This document shows, piece by piece, positions 25,044 through 34,650 of a stretch of DNA of 64,000 bases (positions are counted from its first letter, which is position 1; the number at the start of each line of letters is the position of its first letter). The stretch is from Lanius collurio. Its lineage: Eukaryota > Chordata > Aves > Passeriformes > Laniidae. Both the position numbers and the translations under genes were made by a program. The notes below the pieces were generated by a model, which ran no database searches, was not told the origin of the DNA, and worked only from the letters and a program-made list of their open reading frames with translations. The stretch spans positions 14,588,881 through 14,652,880 of the forward strand of contig JACBWW010000012.1 of NCBI GenBank assembly GCA_020086605.1, read 5' to 3'.

Positions 25044-25320
25044 CTAATTAAAAGAGATACATAATTAAAATTAAGCAATTAACCATTTTGTAATTAAATA
25101 CAAAAATAATTAAGTTGAAATTGAGCATGATAACATCCAATTGTCAGGACAGGATTTATTAGTACTTTAATCTGATGAATTATTTTCATTGTTCTACTGA
25201 TTGTGTTCCTGTGGAAAGAAATCAGTTGCTTCTGTAAGAAAGGACACAAGTTGTTATTGCGTGTCCTTTGGGCTTCTTGAAACCTGAACAATGAGTATAT
25301 AAACCATGATTCCATGTTTC
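25044..25320. promoter_or_regulatory. Homeodomain-motif cluster, enhancer candidate
   Basis: Four exact TAATTA hexamers (25045, 25062, 25091 and 25107) fall within 68 bases, with further CAATTAA and AAATTAAG cores between them. TAATTA is the palindromic site bound by many homeodomain proteins. The following 200 bases stay AT-rich and repeat-free. That the cluster is functional is inference; A/T-rich chance clustering is possible. Confidence 0.4.
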
Positions 25321-26729
25321 CACAGAAAGAGCTGCATTTTTGTCAATGCCCCAAGAATTTCATATTATAATCTACGTTTTCCATTGTACTTGCTTGCAGC
25401 TATTTGGTCTGTATAAAATGTAAAACACTTGGCCTAAAAACTGATTTTATTGCTGCATAAATGGTGATGCTCTGTATAGAATTTCAGACCAGAAGAAATA
25501 CGTACATAGACATGAAGTCCATTACAGTGTAGCAAGTGAAGGAAAAAAATTACAACCACATTTTGAGAAGCAGATTCTGAACAATCAGTGTTTATCACCC
25601 TGCTTCTGTTTCTCTGTGCTCATGCACAAGGTGTTTACGTGCTTTGCTAGACAAGGGCAACAAAAAGTGGAGTTACAAATTCCCAGAGAAAGTGTAGGCC
25701 ACTTATTCTGATGCCTTTGAACAGGTTTGAGTACATGGTTTTAGGCTTCCCACCTTGAGCAGAGGATCAGAAAAGTCTTTTCTTCCTCCTCAGTGCCAAG
25801 TGACAACTCAGTATCGCTCATCTCAGAACAAGGGCGTGTCTTGGTGCCTTGCTTGTCTTCAGTGGAGCTGCAGTGATTTATGAAATAACTGAAGTCATCC
25901 GGGCAAAACACAATGAAGAACAGTTAGAAATACTGTAAGGATGGAGATCCATCTTTCATTTGGACAGTTTCAGCTGACAAATTTCTTGCTGGTGTGGGGA
26001 TTTAGGACATTGGTAGTGTCCTTCATTGCTCTTTACTTGAAGCATATTGCTATTTGTGTAGCTTTTGGTCTTCTGTACTACCAGTCTTGTGCTTGCAGCA
26101 GTGATGGAGTGAGCCTTGTCCTGTGTGAATATATCTTAGAAGCTCACTGGACTCTTCCAGAATAAGCATCTATTTCAAGCAGCTGCCTGTAATTGAGGAG
26201 AATGGTGACCTGTAGGCCTTTTTGCAGTCTCAGTTCTGCACTTGGAAAAAAAAAATAGAAGTGTGGATTTATCAGTGAAAATAGTCATCTCAGTTAAGAT
26301 CCCCGGAACTGCCAAGTTTTTCAGCCTCGTTGGAGATGGGATACTAGGCAAGCCTGGTGTTAGATGCCTCAAAGAAAAGCTAAGAAAACCAAGACGAGCA
26401 GATGTCTAATGATCTTTTACTTCTGCTCACATCGTTCTCTAATATTCAGACCAGTGTAATGCACAAAAAGACCTATTACAGAACCTGTTTTCCAATTTAA
26501 GGAGCAAAGTCAGTGGTGGTGGGTAATTAATAGGAAATCTGTACTGCAAAGAGAAACCCGGCTGTGATAAGTGATATAAAAAGTATAGTAGTGGTGAGCT
26601 GTATAGCTCAGAAAATACCTATCCTATAGTAAATGTCATCTGATTGTTCAAAAAAAGATGGTCCTCCCCCACAAGGCTGAAAATATGATGCTAAATTCAC
26701 TTACAGATGCCTCAGTTATACTGGAAAAA
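25321..26729. other. Unique DNA, no gene recognised
   Basis: No frame above about 75 codons and no repeat family recognised until the old CR1 begins. Confidence 0.5.
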
Positions 26730-27060
26730 TGGCAGAGAGGGAAAAACTCATAAATGAGAAACAGAGAGAAAGTTGAACAAGCTGATTTATGGGGAAAGAT
26801 TAAAGTAACTAAACGCACATCACTCAGATAAATGACATCTCAGGGGAACATAATTGCCGACTCCAAGGACTTGAAGGATTGGGCACCTAGGAAGGAGAAG
26901 ATTCCCCAGGGCCACGCAAAGCTGGAAACTATATAATGGGGAGAAATGGGTGAAACTGCACAAATGAAAATTCAGGTGGAGGCATGAGAAATGGTTCCTT
27001 ATGGAGACATTTCATGAACTACAAAATCCTCTCCTAAGGGGGCCAGTAAAATCTTGGGTT
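26730..27060 (+). mobile_element. Ancient CR1 LINE remnant, 3' region
   Basis: Diverged but ordered similarity to the 3' part of old amniote CR1: an AATGGCAGAGAGGGAAAAACT segment, then TTTATGGGGAAAGATTAAAG, then GGGGAACATAATTGCC, GACTTGAAGGATTGGG, and a GAAAATTCAGGTGGAG segment corresponding to the usual AGATTTAGGTTAGA word. Sense is plus, as for the remnant at 8.3 kb. It may represent the same old family. Edges are approximate; recognition rests on remembered consensus. Confidence 0.62.
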
Positions 27061-27168
27061 ATTTAGCACTAGGCTAGAAAAGCACTCGAAAATGTACTAA
27101 AAGGCACAAATCTGGATCTGCAGTGGCTGCACTGGGTAAGTTATAACCCTTTCCCATCTCTCTATACT

Positions 27169-27202
27169 GTTTGCTTGCTTGTTTGTTTGTTTGTTTGTTT
27201 GT
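27169..27202 (+). repeat. (TTTG)n tetranucleotide repeat
   Basis: Begins as TTGC units and becomes five or more uninterrupted GTTT units before AACAAATC. Likely polymorphic. Confidence 0.93.
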
Positions 27203-27284
27203 AACAAATCTGGGCTATTTGTCCCTCTTCTATAACATCTGCTTGCAACCCTTTGTTCCTCTGCACTCAACATCACTGGTGGCC

Positions 27285-27505
27285 CAAGCCCTGTCGAGCC
27301 CCAGGCTCTGATGCAGCAGATCCTCTGAGCTGAGTCATGCCTCGAAGGGAGCCGACGCCACACCATGACGAGACGACTTCGCTGCTTTGTGCCCTGAAAG
27401 AAGAATTGTCGCTTGCTAATTGTGTAGCATCTCTTGTCTTCCACGTCGTTCCGCTGGCAGCAGCAGCAGATGTAGCTGTCTGCTGGCACACGCCGGTGGA
27501 GCCAG
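27285..27505. promoter_or_regulatory. CpG cluster in CpG-poor sequence
   Basis: By eye about thirteen CpGs occur in about 210 bases (for example GCCGACGCC near 27352, GACGAGACGACTTCG near 27367 and CACGTCGTTCCGC near 27443), far above the surroundings. It also holds a GCAGCAGCAGCAG run at 27458. Possibilities are a short CpG island, a conserved element with protected CpGs or a young insertion; no repeat family was recognised. Open frames on both strands here are unremarkable. Confidence 0.4.
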
Positions 27506-29438
27506 CCCTGGGTGACAGCCAGTTACACATATGCAGCAGCAGGAACAAAACTCTTGACCTTCACTTCCAAAGACACTGACCTCTGTGGAAGGACCCACCC
27601 AGTTAGATGATCCACAGTATTTTGGGAAGTTAATGTGTGCAATTCAGTAATGGATAGCAGAGTGAATAAATAAGTTTTATTACCTCTGACACCAGATTGC
27701 AGAGTCATTTTAGGTGCATTGTAATTCAGAACAAAAATTGATCCGGGGCATAAAGTTTTCCAAGAGGCAATGGATTGAAAATATTTCAAAACAAAACCAG
27801 AACAAGGATATCAAGACTGCCTTTTGCACTAGAGATCAAATACAGGGACCCAGACTTTGTCCCATTATTCATCTGCTTTTTTTGAAGTCAGCTAAGCAGA
27901 GCTTAACTGGTCATCCTTTTTCCCACTAAGCCAAGACCACACAGAGACAGCATCATGGCTGATACCTGAGGAGCAGCTGGCTCCCGAGCTCACTACACAT
28001 TCCATTAGCTGGGGGCATGTGCCGGGAAGGGGTTATTCCAACAAGTTAGACTGTGCTCACACTGAGATCCATCCCAGCTCTCCTGCTGGAGCTGTGCTTT
28101 CTGGTACAGGTCAGGTCAGCCCCTACTTTGTGCTGGTGACAAGGACAAGGACGAGATGTGCCATCAGACTAAGACAGGCAGAGGCAGCTCACTGCTCTAA
28201 CCGTTCTGTGGGTAGAAACTGTTCATTGCCTTAATCTGCACTAGGCAGTGAAGAACAGCCAGACAGAGATTTTTACCTCTTTGCCCTTTCTGTCTGGTTT
28301 TCCTGCTTCTAAATTTTTTACATGATAAAGAGATGGGGCAGAATGAAAACGATGTCAGCATCAAAAGGATGATAGTCTCTGCATGGATGTCTACATTTTT
28401 CATTCTTACAGGGTGACGCTTGCATCAGTTGCCTTTTGCAATGCCCAAGAATGCCTGTTACCAGCAGCCAGGATCCTCTTGACTGGCTGGGAAGAAAGCA
28501 GCAGCATAAACGTGTCAATAGAGCACCAGCAATTTGTCAAGCAGTTATAATGCACTAATCAAGGGGGTGGAGGGGAGAAAACTCTGCCAAGAGTCAGCCA
28601 GCTCAAAGGGAGCTGCTGTTTGTGCACAGTGCTGGGTGGGTTCTTTCATTTGTGGGCAAGCCCAATAACTTCCCAGGAGCTGATCAGCCCAGGGACTGAG
28701 GAGGCAGGATCAGCTGCACTGGCTTCACTGGCTGGCTCGTGGCTCCTCTGCCTCCCTGGTCCTTACACAGCTGCCCTGTGCTGATGAGCAATGCCATGAC
28801 CCCTGGTGCCCCAGCAGCAGGAGATGGTGTCAGTGAGCATCAGGGCAGCCCTCTAAGCTGCCCACAGCTGTCCTCCCCCTGTCTGGGATCCACTCAGAGA
28901 CCCAACACTGTCGCCTACTTGAAGGTCAAGAGTTGGGACCATTTAGAGACAAGTTATTTGCCATGAAGTACCACTTAACACCTGATTTACTGAGCTTGTC
29001 AGACAGAAAAAACATTCCAGTCCTTACGTGGTACTCTCCTTGGTTTTGTTAATGCAGCAGATTTCAATAAAAAAAGGCATTTGAACAGCACTGATAGGCA
29101 CAAATAAAAATATAACCATGCAGACAGGTGGCAAGGGAAGAAGTGCCACAGTCATGAGGAAAACTGGGGGATACTTCTCCAAACCAGCCCCCACAGTCCG
29201 TAAAGATGCCTAACCCTCCCCTGGAACTGCAAAGAAACCTTAAAAAGAGATCACCCCTGCATACAGCATTGCCTACATTCCTCTCCTCCATGGTCAGAGC
29301 AGACAGGCACAGTATTGATTCATTACTTCAGGATTTTTGGGGGTGGAGAGGAGGCTGTACTGCGTATTCCCCATGCTATCTTATCATTAATGCATTAAGG
29401 AGCTGAACAAGCAATAAGGGCAAATGGACTTCAAAACA
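27506..29438. other. Unique DNA, no gene recognised
   Basis: No frame above about 91 codons. GC-richer sequence around 28590-28900 lacks CpG enrichment. No repeat was recognised. Confidence 0.5.
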
Positions 29439-29660
29439 CAGGGAACTGTCTCCACAAGGCTCGGGCTGATTTACAGCAATTACATCTTGGCAGCATCGCC
29501 AGAGCCCATTAAGCCCCGCACCTGCCTGTAACTTGAACATCCCCCAGTTTCAAGGGGGCACTCGCCATTAGTCACCCCGGCACTGCCACGGGCCCTCCTT
29601 GTACGCGATGGAAGGCAAGATGTAAAACAATGCGAGGAGGATTAACAAAAAGTTAATAGG
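29439..29660. promoter_or_regulatory. Possible conserved non-coding block with CpGs
   Basis: Contains GATTTACAGCAATTACATC, CCCATTAAGCCCCGCACC and GGATTAACAAAAAGTTAATAG. CpGs are retained (GGCTCGGGC, GCATCGCC, GTACGCGATGG, CAATGCGAGG) next to homeodomain cores. GTTAAT/ATTAAC words resemble HNF1 half-sites. This combination is typical of conserved enhancers; conservation itself is not shown. Confidence 0.35.
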
Positions 29661-30870
29661 CTGCAGGGCTCAAATTGATCTGAACTTCAGAAACGGATAC
29701 TGTTTCAGATACCAGGATGCTCTGCTGGCCTCCTTCCAAGGTCTGAAGGGAAGGGATTTCAGACAGAACCCAGAGCCATTGCATTTGACTCAGGTTTTCT
29801 TCTCTCTCCGCTTTCTGTTTCATTACCAGAGGTGGACTGGCCACTCAACTATCAATTTTCTTTCCCTGTTTTTGAACTTTTATTGCTTTTAAAAGGGTGT
29901 CTCTTTGTGACACCATTATTTTCTTGGGGAGCTGTGTACAAATCACCAAGTGAAAGTGTAGCACTGCTGGAGCTGAGGGTACGGCTTGTGCAAAGCCCAC
30001 TGAGGGAGGATGCTGCTTGCCCTGAGGTCTGGGGTGCAGGAAATGGGTTTGCCATGTGCCTGCTGATTGCACCATGGAGGGAAACCAATAGTGGGGAATA
30101 TCAAATCAAAAATACAAAAAGAGGGGATACTTCCAAGCATTGGTGCACCAAGGATGCACAAGAAACCTCGTGGCAGATCCCAGTGCTTGAACAGATGAGA
30201 ATGGACGAGGTCTGGGGGGAAGAGGCAGTGAAATATTTCATTCCAGATACCACCAGCACAAAAGACCTTCAGAGGAGTTAAAATTTACTCAGTGATCCAA
30301 AAGTGTTTATGGCCCATGTAAAATTTACCAGAAAAATGTCAGATGTCAGTGGATTGTATTAAATGTAAATATTACACAACTCGCAGCCTCCGTTTCTTAT
30401 TGCAGCTTGGCACGTAGCTCTCGTGGATCTCCTGTTTGAAGGGGAGTCTCTGGAGGTGCTGCTGCTTGGCGGGAGGTCTGGAAAGGCTTCAGCGTGAGCT
30501 GTGTTAGTCTGCACCTCCCCTCACCCCCATGAGATACTGCCAGGCCACTGACTGACAACTCTTATGGTGGCCAATGTCCTGATTCATCAGAGGAACCCAC
30601 TCTGATGTGTCTGTGACAGACCCTGCTGCGATGCTGAAGTCCATCACCCCCAAAATGGCTGTGTAATCTGGTAGCACCCTGGCAGAGGAAGGAGAGGGCA
30701 GTAGAGGATGGTCTCTTGGGCACACGGTTTCTGCCTCCAGGCCCAAAAGGGACTGAGGTGGGCACTGGCACTGGGCAGTGTCACCTATGCATGGTTAAGG
30801 GAGAGAGGAGAGAGAATATGGGCATTGCTGCTTGCTTGGAAGATGCTCAAGAGCATGGTGGCAGTGGGAT
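29661..30870. other. Unique DNA, no gene recognised
   Basis: A 149-codon plus-strand frame (29832-30281) is overlapped by three minus-strand frames and has no recognisable domain. Sequence around 30290-30440 (TTTATGGCCC, TAAATGTAAATATTACAC, CGTAGCTCTCG) may be regulatory. Confidence 0.5.
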
Positions 30871-30874
30871 TATG

Positions 30875-30952
30875 CAATGGTTAAATGCACGTGCATTTGA
30901 TGAAGGGGAAGACACTTTGTTAAAGCTGTCCTTTGACTTGGGCAAGTCCCAC
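30875..30952 (+). mobile_element. Possible MIR-type SINE remnant
   Basis: A CAATGGTTAAATGCACG start and a TTTGACTTGGGCAAGTCCC end resemble the two conserved ends of the MIR head and core (GTGGTTAAGAGCACG and TGACCTTGGGCAAGT), with close to the expected spacing. Internal sequence is diverged. Recognition by eye only. Confidence 0.4.
30883..30898. repeat. 16-bp perfect palindrome centred on CACGTG
   Basis: AAATGCACGTGCATTT reads the same on both strands. Its centre is the canonical E-box CACGTG, flanked by ATGC. It sits inside the possible MIR remnant. Confidence 0.9.
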
Positions 30953-32094
30953 CAAGGCTGAGTGCAGGCAGAATGCAGCTTTCTCCAACAACTCGTCTCC
31001 AACAAGCCTGAGAGACATCTGGCTTGCTTACAGTACTGCTGGACCTCTAATCTGTTTTGCTGGCTATTTCATTAATTTAACAAATCACTTCTGCTTTGGC
31101 CTGGCCTGTGGATCTCAGATGCTGTGTTGTGTGCAGGATGTGACTCAGGCCTTGGTGCATCCTTTCTGTGTTGAGACGCCTTGAGGAGTTGCAATGCTAA
31201 ATCACATCAAAGTGTTTCTGCAGCCAGGCCAAGCTGAGACAAATGAGTCAGTGTAGGGCAATGCAGCTCATAGCCCCAGAAACTGGGAAAGGACTCCATG
31301 CTCTGGAAATGCTGTTTTCTGTTGTCCTGTTGTTCACTGTGTGTGTTACTGTCATGGCACCAGCTCTTACAAAAAAACCCCAAAACACCCAAAAAAACCG
31401 CATGGAAGGTTTTTTTTTCCTTTCTCCTCAGAATGCACGAAGGAAAGAAAGAACAAACCCAAACACTTGTGTTACAACTTATGTCATTTAAAGCTGCAGT
31501 GGATTTCAGTGTATTTTCCCCCTAAAGGATTAGCTCTGACAATATTGTTTCTGAAAATCCCTCTCCTGCAGTATCTGGGAAGCTCACTGACACAGCATAC
31601 ACACACAAAACACAGGAGTCTGGCCCATTCCTGCTGCAAGACAAAGAAGGTTCAGAGTCATACCTCTACTATAAAAAACATAAATGCAACAAGATTTAGG
31701 AGTGTGTCATGACAACTTAAAAGTTTCTGGGATCTCTTTTACAGATAGAAAGATTTTACTCTCTGCTTAAGCAGTGAGTTGGCTATTCTTAAATCAGGAG
31801 AATGTACACTAGTATTATCTGGAAATAGTTTCTGGGAAGCAGTTTCAGTTCCTGCAGGTATGCAAACAGGGATGATCCCCAAATACGATTTAAATCATGG
31901 TTTTTCTAACACAAGAGCCAAGATCTATTAACAGTTCATTCATGTGTTTTTCAGGAAGCTGAGGAATCCGGCTGATAATTGGAGGAAGGAGAAATTTCCT
32001 GAATGAGCAAAATCTTTCTCTCCAGTCATTACTGCAGAGTCACATTGCAGATTTGGCTTTGAGAACAGATACTTCTTGTGCAGACCAAAGAAAC
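30953..32094. other. Unique DNA, no gene recognised
   Basis: Contains A-rich and T-rich short runs at 31371-31397 and 31410-31418. The longest frame (123 codons) passes through them and is low-complexity. No repeat family was recognised. Confidence 0.5.
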
Positions 32095-32205
32095 AAAGTC
32101 ACTTAAACCGTAAAATGAGATAAGCACGTGCAATTCCTGCTGATATTCACACCAAGCCGAGTTGCCATGTGCTTATCGGAGACCTTGGCCTTCATGAGAA
32201 GAGCA
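32095..32205. promoter_or_regulatory. Inverted GATA/E-box pair, enhancer candidate
   Basis: GATAAGCACGTG at 32119-32130 and CATGTGCTTATC at 32166-32177 form an inverted repeat matching at 11 of 12 positions, 35 bases apart. Each half joins a GATA site directly to an E-box. The segment between is repeat-free with retained CpGs (AAACCGTAAA, GCCGAGTTG, TATCGGAG). A symmetrical composite motif of this kind is unlikely to be pure noise, but function is inference. Confidence 0.42.
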
Positions 32206-33589
32206 AAATGTTTAGTCATCCCTCACTGTTAAGGAGCTGAAAGATGCCCCAGCAGCTCACTGCTCCTTATGGCGAGCTTAAGCTCAAGCACATGCTGCAG
32301 TTCTGCATTTTGACTTCCAGAGTATTTGGAAAGAAATGCAGATGTTTCCTGCTCAGGAATCCCAGCTGTGGCAAAAGTCACCCATCAGTTGATTTGAGGC
32401 ATTATTCACATATTTTGACCTGGCTGTATATCAGTGTGATTGCTTTTCCCCCAGTAAAAGCATCTGGGCATGCATAGGAGAATTTCTTATGGGGTTTAGG
32501 GCTTTCAGACTTGGAGGTATGAGAAATATGCTGGGAGCCCCCATGGACACTTCCACTTTCCTGACAGAGAAAGAGCATGTTTTTTCCTGTCTCTTTCGAC
32601 ATATGCAATAAGAACACTTTGCTTTCAATCTGTTAAAGCAAGCAATTGCTGCAGTGGTGAGAAGATCTCCTTGGATGGACACAGTTGAAAGGTTAGCAGT
32701 GTTTATTGATTTAATAATTCTCATTCTTTCTCAACAGATTATCTTTCCAGAGACGTTAGCAGAGGCAGAGCTCAGAAGTACAGAAGAGCATCTCTGATAT
32801 GTTAGGAAGGCAAAGGACAGAGGGGAAAGGCGATGAATTGCTCCGGTCCTGACCTATTAAGCCTCAGGCACAGACTGGAAGATAGAACAGGAAATCCATG
32901 CACCTATTTTCTAAAGGGAACATTTATAAGGATGGTGTTTATGTTAACCTTTCATACTGAGGTTGTCCACCACTCCTTGTTACATACTGGATGGTCAATC
33001 ACTGGTGCAGAGAGCAGGCAGGGAGTGATCTTGGCTCAAGACTTCCTTTCCTTGCTAGCTGATGAACTCATGGTGACCAGGAAGGAATCTGAGTCATGGT
33101 AAATGCTTTTCTAGAGGCAGAAGTGTGGTACTGAAGTCCCAAACTGTGTTGGTCCTGAGCAGTAGCAACAGTCAGATGCCTGCAAAGGTGCTGTGGACTT
33201 CCTCAAACCAGGCTCACTCAGCCCACCAAAGAGATGAGCAGCTCGGCCCTATGACTCTATTTTCCACTGCCATCTGGTTACCATTTTTTTTCATTTTCAG
33301 AGCATCAGAGGAAATGAATGACAGTCCTTAACATCTCTTTGGCTTCTTCCACCAAAAAAAGGGGGTGGAAATGCCACATACTTGGGAGATGGACAACCTG
33401 ATTTGCAGCAGGCTGAATGTCCACGTGAGAAAAATATCCCACCTCTCAGGCAGTGCCTAGGACTTGCATTCTCACCACTGAGATCAGTCCAAATCAATGT
33501 GCTGATTTCTGTGATCTCATTGTACATACTGAAAACTCCTTTTCTGAGCATCCGACCCCTCCTCTTGATGTGGGTTTGTTGTTCTGCAC
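32206..33589. other. Unique DNA, no gene recognised
   Basis: Frames reach 126 codons (33297-33677, minus) without recognisable content. No repeat was recognised. Confidence 0.5.
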
Positions 33590-33760
33590 AACAGACTGTA
33601 GCCCGCGGGTCTTCTGCATGATTTTCGGAGCTGAAGTGGGCCAGCTCCTGAGTTGCATTCTGTACCTCCACAGCCATCGGTGTGCTGAGACCTTTAATGG
33701 GTTGCTAATTGCTCTGATTACAAGTCAAGACCGAAGAGGAATTGTTGGATGATGATCTCC
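33590..33760. promoter_or_regulatory. Possible conserved non-coding block
   Basis: Retained CpGs (GCCCGCGGGTC near 33601, TTTTCGGAG, CATCGGTG, GACCGAAG) flank the homeodomain-rich word GGGTTGCTAATTGCTCTGAT near 33700 and GATTACAAG. Enhancer-like texture only. Confidence 0.3.
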
Positions 33761-34459
33761 CTGGCAGACAAGAAGATACCAGTGGAACATTTTTGATGAA
33801 TAATTCAGTAAGCAGGAATGGGAAATGAACAAGTCTTCTGTCTGCTAAAGGGAAGAAAAAAAGCCCAAAGAAAAAAAGAAGAAAAGACATGTCCTGCCTG
33901 AGTGAGGCAGACCCCTCTGAGCCTAGGTTTCAGTTCACAAAAGGCAGCACAGCCTGGCTTTGTAGGCAGTGGCCAAGCCTTTGCATGATTGCACCATAAC
34001 CAGTTACAAAACACTTTGCATAGTGGAATGAAACCCACTTCCCTGCTGTGATTGCTTGCAACCAATGGCAAGCTCACAGGCTCAGGTTCTCATGTGGTGT
34101 AAATCCCTCAAAGTCTATTCAGCTGAAGGAACATGCACCAGTCACAAGCTGGCAAGCCATGGAAGCTGGGATAGAGTGTTTTCTTTGACGGAGGGTATAA
34201 CAGATTTTTGTGCAAGTTTTTTTAGCTTTGTGTTAATAACATTGGAAGGTCTGAGCACAAACTTATTTTTCCAATATAGAGAGGAACATTCTTCAAGTGT
34301 GGATCTTGTTTCCAGACCAGAGGACAATGTGTACATAGAAGCCTTAGTGCAGAACAGGAGCATTTGAAGGGAAGGCTGCTTTTATTTCATGCATCTACTT
34401 TAATGGGACAACAGCGCATGACAAGAGCAGTGCAGAACTTTCTCCCCATTCATGATGCT
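33761..34459. other. Unique DNA, no gene recognised
   Basis: Includes an A/G-rich low-complexity patch at 33847-33887. Short frames only; no named repeat. Confidence 0.5.
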
Positions 34460-34650
34460 GGAGCTGTGATACCTTTCTTTCTCTCTTTATAGTTTCCAAT
34501 TACTCCTCTCACTTGCATTCTGCAGATACAAACCAACTTAATCTCTTCGCTATCGAAGATCTGCTCTCTTAATCCAATGGTGGCAACAGCAGCAAACATT
34601 TCAATTAAAACTGTGTTCCACAAAATAGATTTATTCATTATATTGTCTCA
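34460..34650. promoter_or_regulatory. Possible conserved non-coding block
   Basis: Contains TCCAATTACTCC, CAACTTAATCTCTTCG, CTATCGAAGATC, CTTAATCCAATGG and TTTCAATTAAAACTG within about 130 bases. Homeodomain (AATTA, TTAATCC), CCAAT and GATA-like cores are dense and there are no repeats. Conservation is not shown. Confidence 0.3.

Noticed and set aside
29832..30281. 149-codon plus-strand frame with a hydrophobic N-terminal part
   Set aside because: The hydrophobic run comes from a T-rich stretch; three minus-strand frames overlap and no family is recognised.
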